NCBI GenBank assembly: GCA_015258095.1
Contig: JABZIV010000017.1
Location: 1-40,088 of the forward strand
DNA from: Lachnospiraceae bacterium
GTDB taxonomy: Bacteria; Bacillota; Clostridia; Lachnospirales; Lachnospiraceae
Length of the DNA stretch: 40,088 nt
Direction of reading: 5' to 3'
Made by a program: the position numbers and the translations under genes. Within the stretch, counting starts at the first letter, position 1, and each line of letters starts with the position of its first letter. Positions 33,101 through 39,925 of this stretch are shown one piece after another. The notes beneath the pieces are model-generated. The model was not told the DNA's origin, ran no database searches, and was given only the letters and a program-made list of their open reading frames with translations.

Positions 33101-33499
33101 CTTTCCGGTGGCGAAATACAGCGGCTCGCTATTGCGAGAGCAATATTGAAGGATGCCCCTATCATCGTTTTGGACGAGGCCACCGCTTTTGCAGACCCGG
33201 AAAATGAAGCACAGATTCAACAGGCATTGAAAGAACTGACAAAAAACAAAACGGTAATTATGATTGCGCACCGTCTCTCTACCATTACTGATGCAGACCA
33301 AATCATCGTGATGAAGGGCGGACAGATAGCGGAGTACGGCAGACATGAGGAATTAGCTGCAAGACAGGGCGAATATGCCCGTATGTGGACAGAATATCAG
33401 AAGTCAATTCGCTGGCAGATGGATAACGCAGGAAACACCGCAGGGGTGCACCATGATGCCCTGAAAAGCGGGCAGGAACAGGAGGTTGCATCATGCTGA
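30170..33499 (+). CDS. fusion of double ECF ATPase (EcfA-EcfA') and exporter-fold ABC half-transporter
   Basis: One uninterrupted frame of 1109 residues. NBD1: Walker A GKSGCGKTT near 43, signature LSGGEKQQ near 147. NBD2: Walker A GENGAGKST near 303, signature LSGGQQQR. Both belong to the ECF/CbiO type. A linker follows, then from residue 485 a second module: about six membrane segments (510-780) and an exporter-type NBD3 (GHSGSGKST near 873, LSGGEIQR, ILDEATAFADPEN-like Walker B). The in-frame ATG at 31622 starts MWKVFREDAQTRK and has AAAGGGGG (31605-31612) nine bases upstream. The half-transporter may therefore also be made separately. Such modules are normally separate genes; a lost stop codon between them is the simplest origin. 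The next gene overlaps its stop. Confidence 0.85.
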   Translation: MVTFENVSFSYQTGMETPASSVVLKDVNLHIKKGECIVLCGKSGCGKTTMLRLVNGLAPHFYAGNLQGAVRVHGMDIPSSNLPKISRFVGSVFQNPRTQFFHMDTTGEMAFNLENQNMPREKMKKRLEEVAYHLHLEELLERDIFELSGGEKQQIACGSVYASLPEVVVLDEPSSNLDMDSIRKLQKLIRTMKEDGKTILMSEHRLWYLSGMTDRYILMDNGRIIREYEPKEINALTQQERTALGLRAVNPQQLHIMPETANRNLNQEPAIEIHGLTFNRGQRQVLDIRHLAIPKGAIVAVIGENGAGKSTLSLCLAGLLRHNGTIMIEGKTVPNKRLPETAFLVMQEAGHQLFSDSVMGELTLNNPSLTEEQAQAVLRELGLAGLENRHPGSLSGGQQQRLSLATAICNRRPVMLYDEPTSGQDGDNLLRTVEIIRKANENAVCSLIVSHDPELIARCATHILHIHAGEVKKLLPLDERGNIYMWKVFREDAQTRKPQKTGIPRLLEFTAPFGPMLFLSQLLAGASALLLLAPFLCVYFAARELLDFLLGGSIDASALAYWGLWALGFELAGLIVNFIALLLSHKAAFHTEQNLKMAVLEHLSRLPLGYFEENNSGKLRKIIDENSKQTESYLAHQLPDLVGAQVSMAAAALLMLAVDWRIGLPVLVLMMIGFAFQMSMMGEETMNFMKRYQDAQEDMSHEAVEYVRGISVIKIFGQSVHSLRRFKEAIHAYRDDALAYTMACKPGYVAFNTVVNSSFLALIPAALIGMAAAADLETFAQNFLFYLIFAPACAAMLNKLMYMTNYKMQAVESMRRIDEILLTREQAEPREFKLPQGNDVRFDHVTFTYPTGEGPAISDVSFLAKGGTVTALVGHSGSGKSTIGSLIPRFYDIQEGCISIGGVALSSMNRKALMERVAFVFQNPKLLKASIEENVRGGKKSAAAEDILNALHLAGCDDILEKLPDGIHTMIGGKGVYLSGGEIQRLAIARAILKDAPIIVLDEATAFADPENEAQIQQALKELTKNKTVIMIAHRLSTITDADQIIVMKGGQIAEYGRHEELAARQGEYARMWTEYQKSIRWQMDNAGNTAGVHHDALKSGQEQEVASC
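31605..31624 (+). promoter_or_regulatory. internal ribosome site and start codon within the fusion gene
   Basis: AAAGGGGG at 31605-31612 followed at proper spacing by ATG 31622-31624, in frame. It would yield a 625-residue stand-alone ABC half-transporter in addition to the fusion. Confidence 0.5.
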
Positions 33500-35208
33500 A
33501 GAAATTACTCGGATTGAGCGATGACGGAGTGCGTGAACTGAAAAGGGGTATCGCTGCCACAGCGATTTCCAATTTAGCGATTATGGCTCCCGTTTCGCTT
33601 TTAATGATGGTAACGATGGCGCTTTTAGATAAAATATGTGGCGGCGAAGGTTTTACCCTCCGGTCAGATGTCATTTTGCTGATGGCAATAGGGCTTTGTG
33701 GAATTATCTTTTTAACACAATGGGTGCAGTACCATCTAACCTATACGGTTGCCTATCGGGAAAGCGCAAACCGGCGAATTACTCTGGCAGAAAAGCTGCG
33801 GCGGCTTCCGCTCTCTTTCTTTGGGCAGCGTGACCTTTCCGACCTGACGTCCACGATGATGGGTGACTGCTCAAAACTGGAACGGATATTCTCAAATGCA
33901 GTTCCGGGGCTGTTTGGAACAATCGTGATGTTCCTTGTGGTTTCCGCCTGCCTGCTCTGTGTCGACTGGCGTATGGGACTTTGCATTGTCCTTCCCGTTC
34001 CTGTTGCCGGTGTGATTGTATTTGCCGGAAGAAGGATGCAGCAGAATGCGGAGGAAAAGAATTACGATGCCTATCGTGCCGCTTATGACGGTGTGCAGGA
34101 GTATCTTGATGTAGTTTCTGAACTTCGTTCTTCTGGAACGGAGCAGGAATATTTAGCCGGAGTAAGAAAAAAACTGGACAATGTAATTGCGTGTGCATTT
34201 CGCAATGAGCTTGTTCCCGGTACAGTAGTTACGCTTGCACAGTTTGTCCTTCGCTTCGGCCTGGTGACGGTGTTGCTTGTAGGTGGGGTTTTAATGACAC
34301 AGGGAAGCCTCTCTGTTAATATGTTCCTGCTTTATCTGCTGATAGCAGGCAGGATTTATGAGCCGTTTGGCTCCTGCTTCATGCTGATGGCTGAAATGTT
34401 CTCCGCACTGGTCAGTATCCGCCGGACAAAAGAAATGGAGGCTACTTCGGAACAGACCGGTGCGAATGTCTGCAATAATCAAGGCTTTGATATTGAATTT
34501 TCCAATGTGGAATTTTCCTATAAGGATACCCCTGTGTTGAAAGGCGTTTCCTTTGTAGCAAAGCAGGGGGAAATTACTGCGCTTGTAGGACATTCCGGCA
34601 GTGGAAAATCAACCGTATCCCGATTGGCAGCCCGCTTTTGGGATGCAGATAAGGGAAAGGTTCTGCTCGGCGGCGTGGATGTAACGACCATAGAGCCGGA
34701 GGTGTTGTATCGAAACTACTCCATTGTTTTTCAAGATGTTACCCTGTTTGACAATACCATAATGGAAAATATCCGGCTTGGTCGGCAAAACGCCACGGAT
34801 GAGGAAGTGATAAAAGCTGCTAAAGCAGCAAGGTGTGAGGAATTTGTCTCCCGCCTGCCGGAGGGGTATCAAAGCAGAATCGGAGAAAACGGCTGTACCC
34901 TTTCCGGTGGCGAACGCCAGCGAATTTCCATCGCCCGTGCGATTTTGAAGGATGCGCCGGTCATTATTCTGGATGAAGCTACCGCATCTATGGATGTAGA
35001 AAATGAAAGCATGGTGCAGGAGGCGTTATCTGAACTTCTGCGCGACAAAACTGTACTCGTGATTGCCCACCGTATGCGTACTGTGGCAGGGGCAGACAAA
35101 ATCGTGGTGCTGGAAGATGGCAAGGTTGCAGAACAGGGCAGACCGGAAGAGTTGATGAAGCATGGTGGTATTTTCAGCAATATGGTAAGGCTGCAGGCGG
35201 GAAGCTAA
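33493..35208 (+). CDS. exporter-fold ABC half-transporter (IrtB/YbtP-type partner)
   Basis: A 571-residue protein: six membrane segments in about residues 15-300, then a nucleotide-binding domain with Walker A GHSGSGKST near 366, Q-loop VFQDVTLFDNT, signature LSGGERQR and Walker B VIILDEATASMDVEN. It probably forms a heterodimer with the C-terminal half of the preceding fusion protein. Members with this layout next to AraC/YbtA-like regulators (YbtPQ, IrtAB) import metal-chelator complexes despite their exporter fold; that role here is inference. CAGGAGG precedes ATG 33493, which overlaps the previous stop codon. Confidence 0.87.
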   Translation: MLKKLLGLSDDGVRELKRGIAATAISNLAIMAPVSLLMMVTMALLDKICGGEGFTLRSDVILLMAIGLCGIIFLTQWVQYHLTYTVAYRESANRRITLAEKLRRLPLSFFGQRDLSDLTSTMMGDCSKLERIFSNAVPGLFGTIVMFLVVSACLLCVDWRMGLCIVLPVPVAGVIVFAGRRMQQNAEEKNYDAYRAAYDGVQEYLDVVSELRSSGTEQEYLAGVRKKLDNVIACAFRNELVPGTVVTLAQFVLRFGLVTVLLVGGVLMTQGSLSVNMFLLYLLIAGRIYEPFGSCFMLMAEMFSALVSIRRTKEMEATSEQTGANVCNNQGFDIEFSNVEFSYKDTPVLKGVSFVAKQGEITALVGHSGSGKSTVSRLAARFWDADKGKVLLGGVDVTTIEPEVLYRNYSIVFQDVTLFDNTIMENIRLGRQNATDEEVIKAAKAARCEEFVSRLPEGYQSRIGENGCTLSGGERQRISIARAILKDAPVIILDEATASMDVENESMVQEALSELLRDKTVLVIAHRMRTVAGADKIVVLEDGKVAEQGRPEELMKHGGIFSNMVRLQAGS

Positions 35209-35236
35209 TAAGATCATCTGTCATATGTTATTGGTT

Positions 35237-35281
35237 AAAGGACAAGGCAGCACCCTTTTTGCGTGCACTGCCTTGTCCTTT
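35237..35281 (+). terminator. terminator of the ECF/ABC operon
   Basis: AAAGGACAAGGCAG (35237-35250) pairs perfectly over 14 bases with CTGCCTTGTCCTTT (35268-35281). The T run is short and broken, but the stem is very stable. Confidence 0.75.
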
Positions 35282-35332
35282 ACTATTGATTTTTGGGAGA
35301 GAACCCCTTGACAAATCTTGTCTCAGAATGCA

Positions 35333-35503
35333 ATCCTTCAGAAGTACGCCATTAATAACGGTGCAGACAGCGATGATCAGGCAGAAAACGACATGACACC
35401 GTTCATCAATATTTTCAATGGGTTTTACGCCAAGGACACCAGCAGAAAGATTAGAGCTATTTTCAAAGCAAAGGGACAGGCGTGGAAATCCCTTAGTAGC
35501 ACC
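35333..35503 (+). pseudogene. remnant of a large serine recombinase (TnpX/Tn4451-like)
   Basis: Translated from 35333 the frame reads ILQKYAINNGADSDD, then DMTPFINIFNGFYAKDTSRK, then IRAIFKAKGQ. This is the conserved segment just after the catalytic domain of large serine recombinases in clostridial transposons (pattern NGVDS, FTPF-N-NE-YAKDTSKKIR, FKAKG). Both the N-terminal catalytic Ser region and the long C-terminal DNA-binding part are missing. The similarity fades after KSLSST at about 35503, where sequence resembling the rpmE terminator arm starts. This is a decayed trace of the element that presumably brought in the island. Other bases between 35209 and 35755 hold the operon terminator, the right repeat and the yqhQ promoter. 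Confidence 0.75.
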
Positions 35504-35509
35504 GGCTTT

Positions 35510-35588
35510 GGCTCTGCTTTTTTTGTTCGATTTTTCTTGCGCCGATTCTTTCTTTGTTCACTTCTTTTTCATAAAATAGAGATAGTAT
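35510..35588 (+). repeat. right copy of the island-flanking direct repeat
   Basis: GGCTCTGCTTTTTTT (35510-35524) is identical to 27536-27550. The 32 bases at 35557-35588 match 27552-27583 with four mismatches. It lies directly after the recombinase remnant. Confidence 0.7.
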
Positions 35589-35680
35589 GGCTTGAATCCA
35601 TTGTATGAAGGAAGAAGTATCATTAGAATGATAGGAACAGATAGAACCAAATGCATAAGAATTTGTACAGCATACCCGTT

Positions 35681-35708
35681 GCTTACAGAGTATAGGTAGA
35701 ACTATAAA
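35681..35708 (+). promoter_or_regulatory. possible yqhQ promoter
   Basis: TTGCTT at 35681-35686, 16-base spacer, TATAAA at 35703-35708, 48 bases before the start codon. Confidence 0.4.
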
Positions 35709-35755
35709 GTAAATAGATTTATAAAAGTGTAAGTAGAACAGGAAAGAGGAAAAGA

Positions 35756-36703
35756 TTGAGTAAACAGGTATATAGCGGAATAGGCGGTCAGGCTGTAATA
35801 GAAGGAATCATGATGAAAAACGGAGAGAAATACTCCGTTGCAGTTCGGAAGCCAAGCGGAGAAATCGATGTTATGGAAAGCGAGTACCTTTCCCTTACGG
35901 ACAAATATCCTTTTTTGAAGTTCCCCTTTTTAAGAGGAATCATTTCTTTTTACGACTCCATGGCTTTGGGAATGAAATGCTTAAGTCACAGTGCAAGTTT
36001 TTATGAGGATGATGAAGGCTCTGAGCCGGGAGCTATTGAAAAAGCAATGGGTAAAATCTTTGGCGATAAGCTTGAGCAGGTCTTATCGGCTCTTGTGATG
36101 GTCTTCTCCTTTGCTGCTGCAATTTTTATTTTTGTAGCACTCCCGACCATATTGCTGAATTTCTTAAAGACAATCCTCCCGATTGCACCGATGCTCGCCT
36201 TTTTGGAGGGACTGCTTCGTATCCTCATATTTATTATTTATATCAAGTTGATTTCTCGGGCGAAGGATATCCGAAGAACCTTTGAGTATCACGGGGCGGA
36301 GCACAAGTGTATAAACTGTGTGGAGCATGGTCTTGATTTAACCGTGGAAAATGTTCTTCTTTCCTCCAAAGAGCATAAACGTTGCGGAACGAGCTTCATC
36401 GTCTATGTGATGATGATTTCCATTTTCCTCTTTATGTTCCTGCAATTTGACAGTCTGTGGATGAAGGTTTTGGCGCGTCTTCTTCTTATTCCCGTGATTG
36501 CCGGCATCAGCTATGAAGTACTTCGCCTTGTGGGTATGGTGGACAATGCCTTAACTCGCATTTTGTTTATCCCCGGTATGTGGATGCAGGGCCTGACGAC
36601 GAAAGAGCCTGATGCCGAAGAGGTGGAAGTAGCCATTGCTGCTGTGGAAAAGGTCTTTGATTGGAGGGCATTTCAGAGAGAACATTTTCCGGAAAAGCCA
36701 TAA
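35756..36703 (+). CDS. yqhQ: DUF1385 family membrane protein (YqhQ)
   Basis: A 315-residue DUF1385 protein. GGQAVIEGIMMKNGEKYSVA at the N-terminus, several membrane segments in the middle and C-terminal half, and the conserved YHGAEHKCINCVEHG followed by EHKRCGTSF, whose His/Cys pattern could bind metal. Function is unknown. The start codon is TTG 35756 with AAGAGGAAAAG upstream; no ATG fits the family start better. In clostridia it usually stands between rpmE and prmC. Here prmC still follows, but rpmE is separated by the island. Confidence 0.88.
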   Translation: MSKQVYSGIGGQAVIEGIMMKNGEKYSVAVRKPSGEIDVMESEYLSLTDKYPFLKFPFLRGIISFYDSMALGMKCLSHSASFYEDDEGSEPGAIEKAMGKIFGDKLEQVLSALVMVFSFAAAIFIFVALPTILLNFLKTILPIAPMLAFLEGLLRILIFIIYIKLISRAKDIRRTFEYHGAEHKCINCVEHGLDLTVENVLLSSKEHKRCGTSFIVYVMMISIFLFMFLQFDSLWMKVLARLLLIPVIAGISYEVLRLVGMVDNALTRILFIPGMWMQGLTTKEPDAEEVEVAIAAVEKVFDWRAFQREHFPEKP

Positions 36704-36842
36704 AGGACATGCAAGTTTTTGATGATAAAAGTGGATGAAACTTGATAAAAGTAGGTGAAAAATATAGGGCTTGGGCAATACTCGATACAGAAATTGCCGG
36801 AGAGAAGGACAGGGTTTGAGAGAAGACGGGAAAGAAAAAAAG

Positions 36843-38039
36843 ATGGCAAATAGTCTGAAAGAAGAGTTTTTAAGGAGTCAAGATGAGAAAGGGCAAAGCA
36901 CTGCCTTTTCTTTTCTTGATTTGGAAAAATATGCTCTTCCGCTCCTGAAAGAAGCCGGTGTAGAAGAGGCAGAGTTGGACCTAAGACTTCTTTTACAGGA
37001 AGCCTTTTCTTTGGACACAAAGGACTATCTTTTAGAAAAAAGAGAGGCGGTTTTTACCCTATATAGGAAAAGAGCAGAAGAGAAGCCGGCACTTTCGTCT
37101 TCACGAGCTGCCGGAGATTTAGCGCTTTCTTCTTCTGCTGATGAAGATCCGGATTCCGCTCTTAACCGTTTTTTCTCTTTTCTCGAAAAGCGACTTCATC
37201 GTATTCCGCTCTCTCAAATTCTCGGTAGACAAGAGTTCTTCGGCCTTTCTTTCTTGGTCAACGAAAATGTGCTTAGCCCAAGGCAAGATACGGAGTGCAT
37301 TGTGGAGCGCATTTTGGAGGAAGAAGAAAAATGGAAAAGTCTCGGAGAGCAAGATAAGAGAAGCGGTAAGAAAATAGAATTAACAGACGAAAGTGTAGGA
37401 GTTGCCGGATGCGAAGCACTTAGTATCCTGGACCTCTGCACCGGCTCGGGCTGTATCGGCCTCACTCTGGCAAAAAATCTGCACTGCAAAACTGTGCTGC
37501 TTCTCGATAAGTCGGATAAAGCGCTGGAAGTCGCAAAAGAAAACTACAGGAGGCTTTTTTTAGAACAGGAAAGTGCCAAAGAAGAATGGCAATGCTCCGT
37601 GCTTTCTAGCGGAAGAGAACCGGATCCTAATCGAATACGAGAGCAAGGGCTTAATCCTTCCGTGCATTTCCTGGAATCGGATCTTTTCGCCACGCTCCCT
37701 TCCTTTATGGAAGAAAAGGATATTTCCGGCTTCGACATTCTGGTTTCAAACCCGCCTTATATCAGGCGGGATGTGATCCCTACATTGGATGATGAGGTGG
37801 CTCTTTACGAGCCGAGGACAGCTCTGGACGGCGGAGTAGACGGACTTGATTTCTACAGGAGAATCGCGAAGGAGGGGAAAGGCTTCCTTCTTCCAGGAGG
37901 AAGAATCTATCTGGAAATCGGCTATGACCAGGGAGAAAGTGTGAAAAACATTTTCCAAAAGGAAGGTTTTACGAATGTGGAAGTTTTTCAGGATTATGAG
38001 GGAAGAGATAGAGGCGTGCAGGGGACTTTTCCGCCTTGA
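36843..38039 (+). CDS. prmC: peptide chain release factor N5-glutamine methyltransferase
   Basis: A 398-residue PrmC/HemK when started at ATG 36843 (the frame is open to TTG 36771; the ribosome site is weak in either case). Conserved parts: RIPLSQILGRQEFFGL, NVLSPRQDTE, the SAM motif LDLCTGSGCIGL, and the catalytic NPPYI with ALDGGVDGLDFYR. It methylates the GGQ glutamine of release factors. Usual length is about 280-290 residues; the excess lies in three low-complexity inserts (near residues 75-95, 155-185 and 245-275), all outside the motifs. The gene prfA, the common next gene, is absent. Confidence 0.92.
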   Translation: MANSLKEEFLRSQDEKGQSTAFSFLDLEKYALPLLKEAGVEEAELDLRLLLQEAFSLDTKDYLLEKREAVFTLYRKRAEEKPALSSSRAAGDLALSSSADEDPDSALNRFFSFLEKRLHRIPLSQILGRQEFFGLSFLVNENVLSPRQDTECIVERILEEEEKWKSLGEQDKRSGKKIELTDESVGVAGCEALSILDLCTGSGCIGLTLAKNLHCKTVLLLDKSDKALEVAKENYRRLFLEQESAKEEWQCSVLSSGREPDPNRIREQGLNPSVHFLESDLFATLPSFMEEKDISGFDILVSNPPYIRRDVIPTLDDEVALYEPRTALDGGVDGLDFYRRIAKEGKGFLLPGGRIYLEIGYDQGESVKNIFQKEGFTNVEVFQDYEGRDRGVQGTFPP

Positions 38040-38064
38040 CACAGAAAAGACAATCCATTAGTAT
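38036..38064 (+). promoter_or_regulatory. promoter of eno
   Basis: Perfect TTGACA at 38036-38041, overlapping the prmC stop codon, 17-base spacer, TAGTAT at 38059-38064 (4 of 6). A leader of about 60 bases follows. Confidence 0.55.
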
Positions 38065-38133
38065 AAGGACTGTTATTTGAGGAAATAAAACAAAGTTTAT
38101 GCAGGGCATTTCGCATAAGAAAGAGAGGGTAAG

Positions 38134-39429
38134 ATGAGCTACTTAGAGATTGAGAAGGTCATTGGAAGAGAGATTATTGACTCCAGAGGAAATCCGACCG
38201 TAGAGGCGGAGGTTACTTTGTCGGATGGTACTGTAGGAAGAGGTACCGCACCTTCCGGTGCATCTACCGGTGAGTTTGAGGCACTGGAGCTTCGTGATGG
38301 TGATAAGTCCCGTTTTGGCGGAAAGGGCGTATCGAAGGCAGTAGAGAATGTCAACACGGTGATCAATGATGTGTTGATTGGTATGGATCCGACCGATATT
38401 TACGCAGTAGATAAGGCAATGCTGGAGGCTGACGGAACGAAGGATAAGTCCAAGCTCGGTGCAAATGCCATTCTTGCCGTTTCTATCGCAACTTGCAAGG
38501 CAGCCGCTGCTGCACTGGAAATCCCTCTTTATCGTTTTCTCGGCGGTGTAAACGGAAATCGTCTTCCGGTTCCGATGATGAACATCTTAAACGGCGGTGC
38601 ACACGCTACGAACTCCGTTGATACACAGGAATTCATGATTATGCCTGCCGGCGCTCCTTCCTTCCGTGAGGGTCTTCGCTGGTGTACTGAGGTATTCCAT
38701 GCACTCCAGAAGATTTTGAAGGATGAAGGCAATACTACTGCAGTAGGAGATGAGGGCGGTTTTGCACCGAACTTGGCTTCCGATGAGGATACCATTGAGC
38801 ACATCTTAAAGGCGATCAAGACAGCAGGGTATGAGCCGGGTAAGGACTTTGTTCTTGCTATGGATGCCGCTTCCTCCGAGTGGAAGAGCGAGAAAGGAAA
38901 GGGCTTCTATCATCAGCCGAAGTCCGGTAAGGATTTCACCTCCGATGAGCTTATTGCACACTGGAAGTCTTTGATTGAGAAGTACCCGATTTACTCTATC
39001 GAGGATGGACTCGATGAGGAAGACTGGGAAGGTTGGGAGAAGATGACCAAGGAGCTTGGCGATAAGGTACAGCTCGTTGGAGATGACCTTTTTGTAACCA
39101 ATACCGAGCGTCTTTCCAAGGGAATCAAGCTGGGATGCGGAAACTCCATTCTCATTAAGTTAAACCAGATCGGTTCCGTTTCCGAGACATTAGAGGCCAT
39201 CAAGATGGCACACAAGGCCGGTTATACCGCAATTGCATCCCATCGTTCCGGTGAGACGGAGGATACCACGATTGCTGACCTGGCTGTCGCTCTTAATACC
39301 TGCCAGATTAAGACCGGTGCTCCTTCCCGTTCCGAGAGAGTGGCTAAGTACAACCAGCTTCTTCGTATCGAGGAAGAGCTTGGCGAGGGTGCTTACTACC
39401 CGGGATTTGCCGCATTCAACAGAAAGTAA
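38134..39429 (+). CDS. eno: enolase
   Basis: A 431-residue enolase, standard length. Conserved REIIDSRGNPTVEAEV, PSGASTGEFEALELRD, GDEGGFAPN (catalytic Glu), SIEDGLDEEDW (metal-binding Asp/Glu), the signature ILIKLNQIGSVSETLEAI (catalytic Lys) and SHRSGETEDT. It interconverts 2-phosphoglycerate and phosphoenolpyruvate in glycolysis. Codon use is strongly biased as in highly expressed genes. It has its own promoter (38036-38064) and terminator (39520-39563), so it is monocistronic. AGAGAGGG precedes ATG 38134. Confidence 0.97.
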   Translation: MSYLEIEKVIGREIIDSRGNPTVEAEVTLSDGTVGRGTAPSGASTGEFEALELRDGDKSRFGGKGVSKAVENVNTVINDVLIGMDPTDIYAVDKAMLEADGTKDKSKLGANAILAVSIATCKAAAAALEIPLYRFLGGVNGNRLPVPMMNILNGGAHATNSVDTQEFMIMPAGAPSFREGLRWCTEVFHALQKILKDEGNTTAVGDEGGFAPNLASDEDTIEHILKAIKTAGYEPGKDFVLAMDAASSEWKSEKGKGFYHQPKSGKDFTSDELIAHWKSLIEKYPIYSIEDGLDEEDWEGWEKMTKELGDKVQLVGDDLFVTNTERLSKGIKLGCGNSILIKLNQIGSVSETLEAIKMAHKAGYTAIASHRSGETEDTTIADLAVALNTCQIKTGAPSRSERVAKYNQLLRIEEELGEGAYYPGFAAFNRK

Positions 39430-39519
39430 TTTACTGTAGTGCGTTTTGGAAGGACTTGTCCCCGGACATTTCCCTTCGCTGCGCTGGGCGGAAAATGAAT
39501 TTAAAAAGATAAGAAAAGG

Positions 39520-39563
39520 AAAAGCCTGTATGGAGTTGAAGCTAAACTCTGTGCAGGCTTTTT
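39520..39563 (+). terminator. eno terminator
   Basis: AAAAGCCTG (39520-39528) pairs with CAGGCTTTT (39554-39562), with an inner GAGTT (39533-39537) / AACTC (39545-39549) helix, then a T-rich end. Nothing recognisable lies in 39430-39519, nor in 39564-39674 before the IS left end. Confidence 0.8.
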
Positions 39564-39678
39564 ATGATTCATAACGAGTATCGTTTGCAAAGTGTGCAAT
39601 ATCTCATTCTTAACAAGGGACGCAGGCGCATCCGAAGACATTCTGTTATTAAATATTTAATATTTTTTCATGTCCTCG

Positions 39679-39684
39679 TATTAT
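39679..39684 (+). promoter_or_regulatory. -10 box for the bridge RNA candidate
   Basis: TATTAT ends 6 bases before the first stem-loop (39691). In the inserted form no -35 match occurs 17 bases upstream. In IS621 the -35 is supplied by the right end when the element circularises, and that could apply here. Confidence 0.35.
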
Positions 39685-39880
39685 TAAGTTGTAGCTTTTC
39701 TTTACCTGTTCTTGGTAATCAGCTACTATTGTTATCTGATGCTGTGGATTGGTTTTTATCTCCTACCGCGCGACGGTTTGATTAAGGCTCCAACCACAGC
39801 CTCTTTGTTACATTGTTGATCAGTTAGATACCGCATGACGGTTTATGTAGAACGAGGATACAATCAGCAAAGAGCCCTGT
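39685..39880 (+). ncRNA. candidate IS110 bridge RNA
   Basis: Three consecutive stem-loops are visible. Stem-loop 1: GTAGC (39691) / GCTAC (39722) with inner TTACC/GGTAA. Stem-loop 2: GCTGTGGATTGG (39741-39752) / CCAACCACAGC (39790-39800). Stem-loop 3: CTCTTTG (39801-39807) with ATTGT (39812) / ACAAT (39860) with CAAAGAG (39868-39874). Loops 2 and 3 both contain TACCG-N5-CGGTTT (39764-39779 and 39829-39844), a small ACCG/CGGT hairpin that leaves an internal loop on each side. This matches the known order 5' stem-loop, target-binding loop, donor-binding loop of IS110 bridge RNAs, at a similar length. Function would be to guide the transposase to target and donor DNA. Confidence 0.65.
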
Positions 39881-39925
39881 GGGTCGATAACAGCGTCAAA
39901 CACTTATTACAGGAGGATTTACTAA

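Noticed and set aside
39564..39785. Plus-strand frame of 73 codons after eno
   Set aside because: No ribosome site and no recognisable similarity; it runs across the inferred IS junction and the bridge RNA stem-loops.
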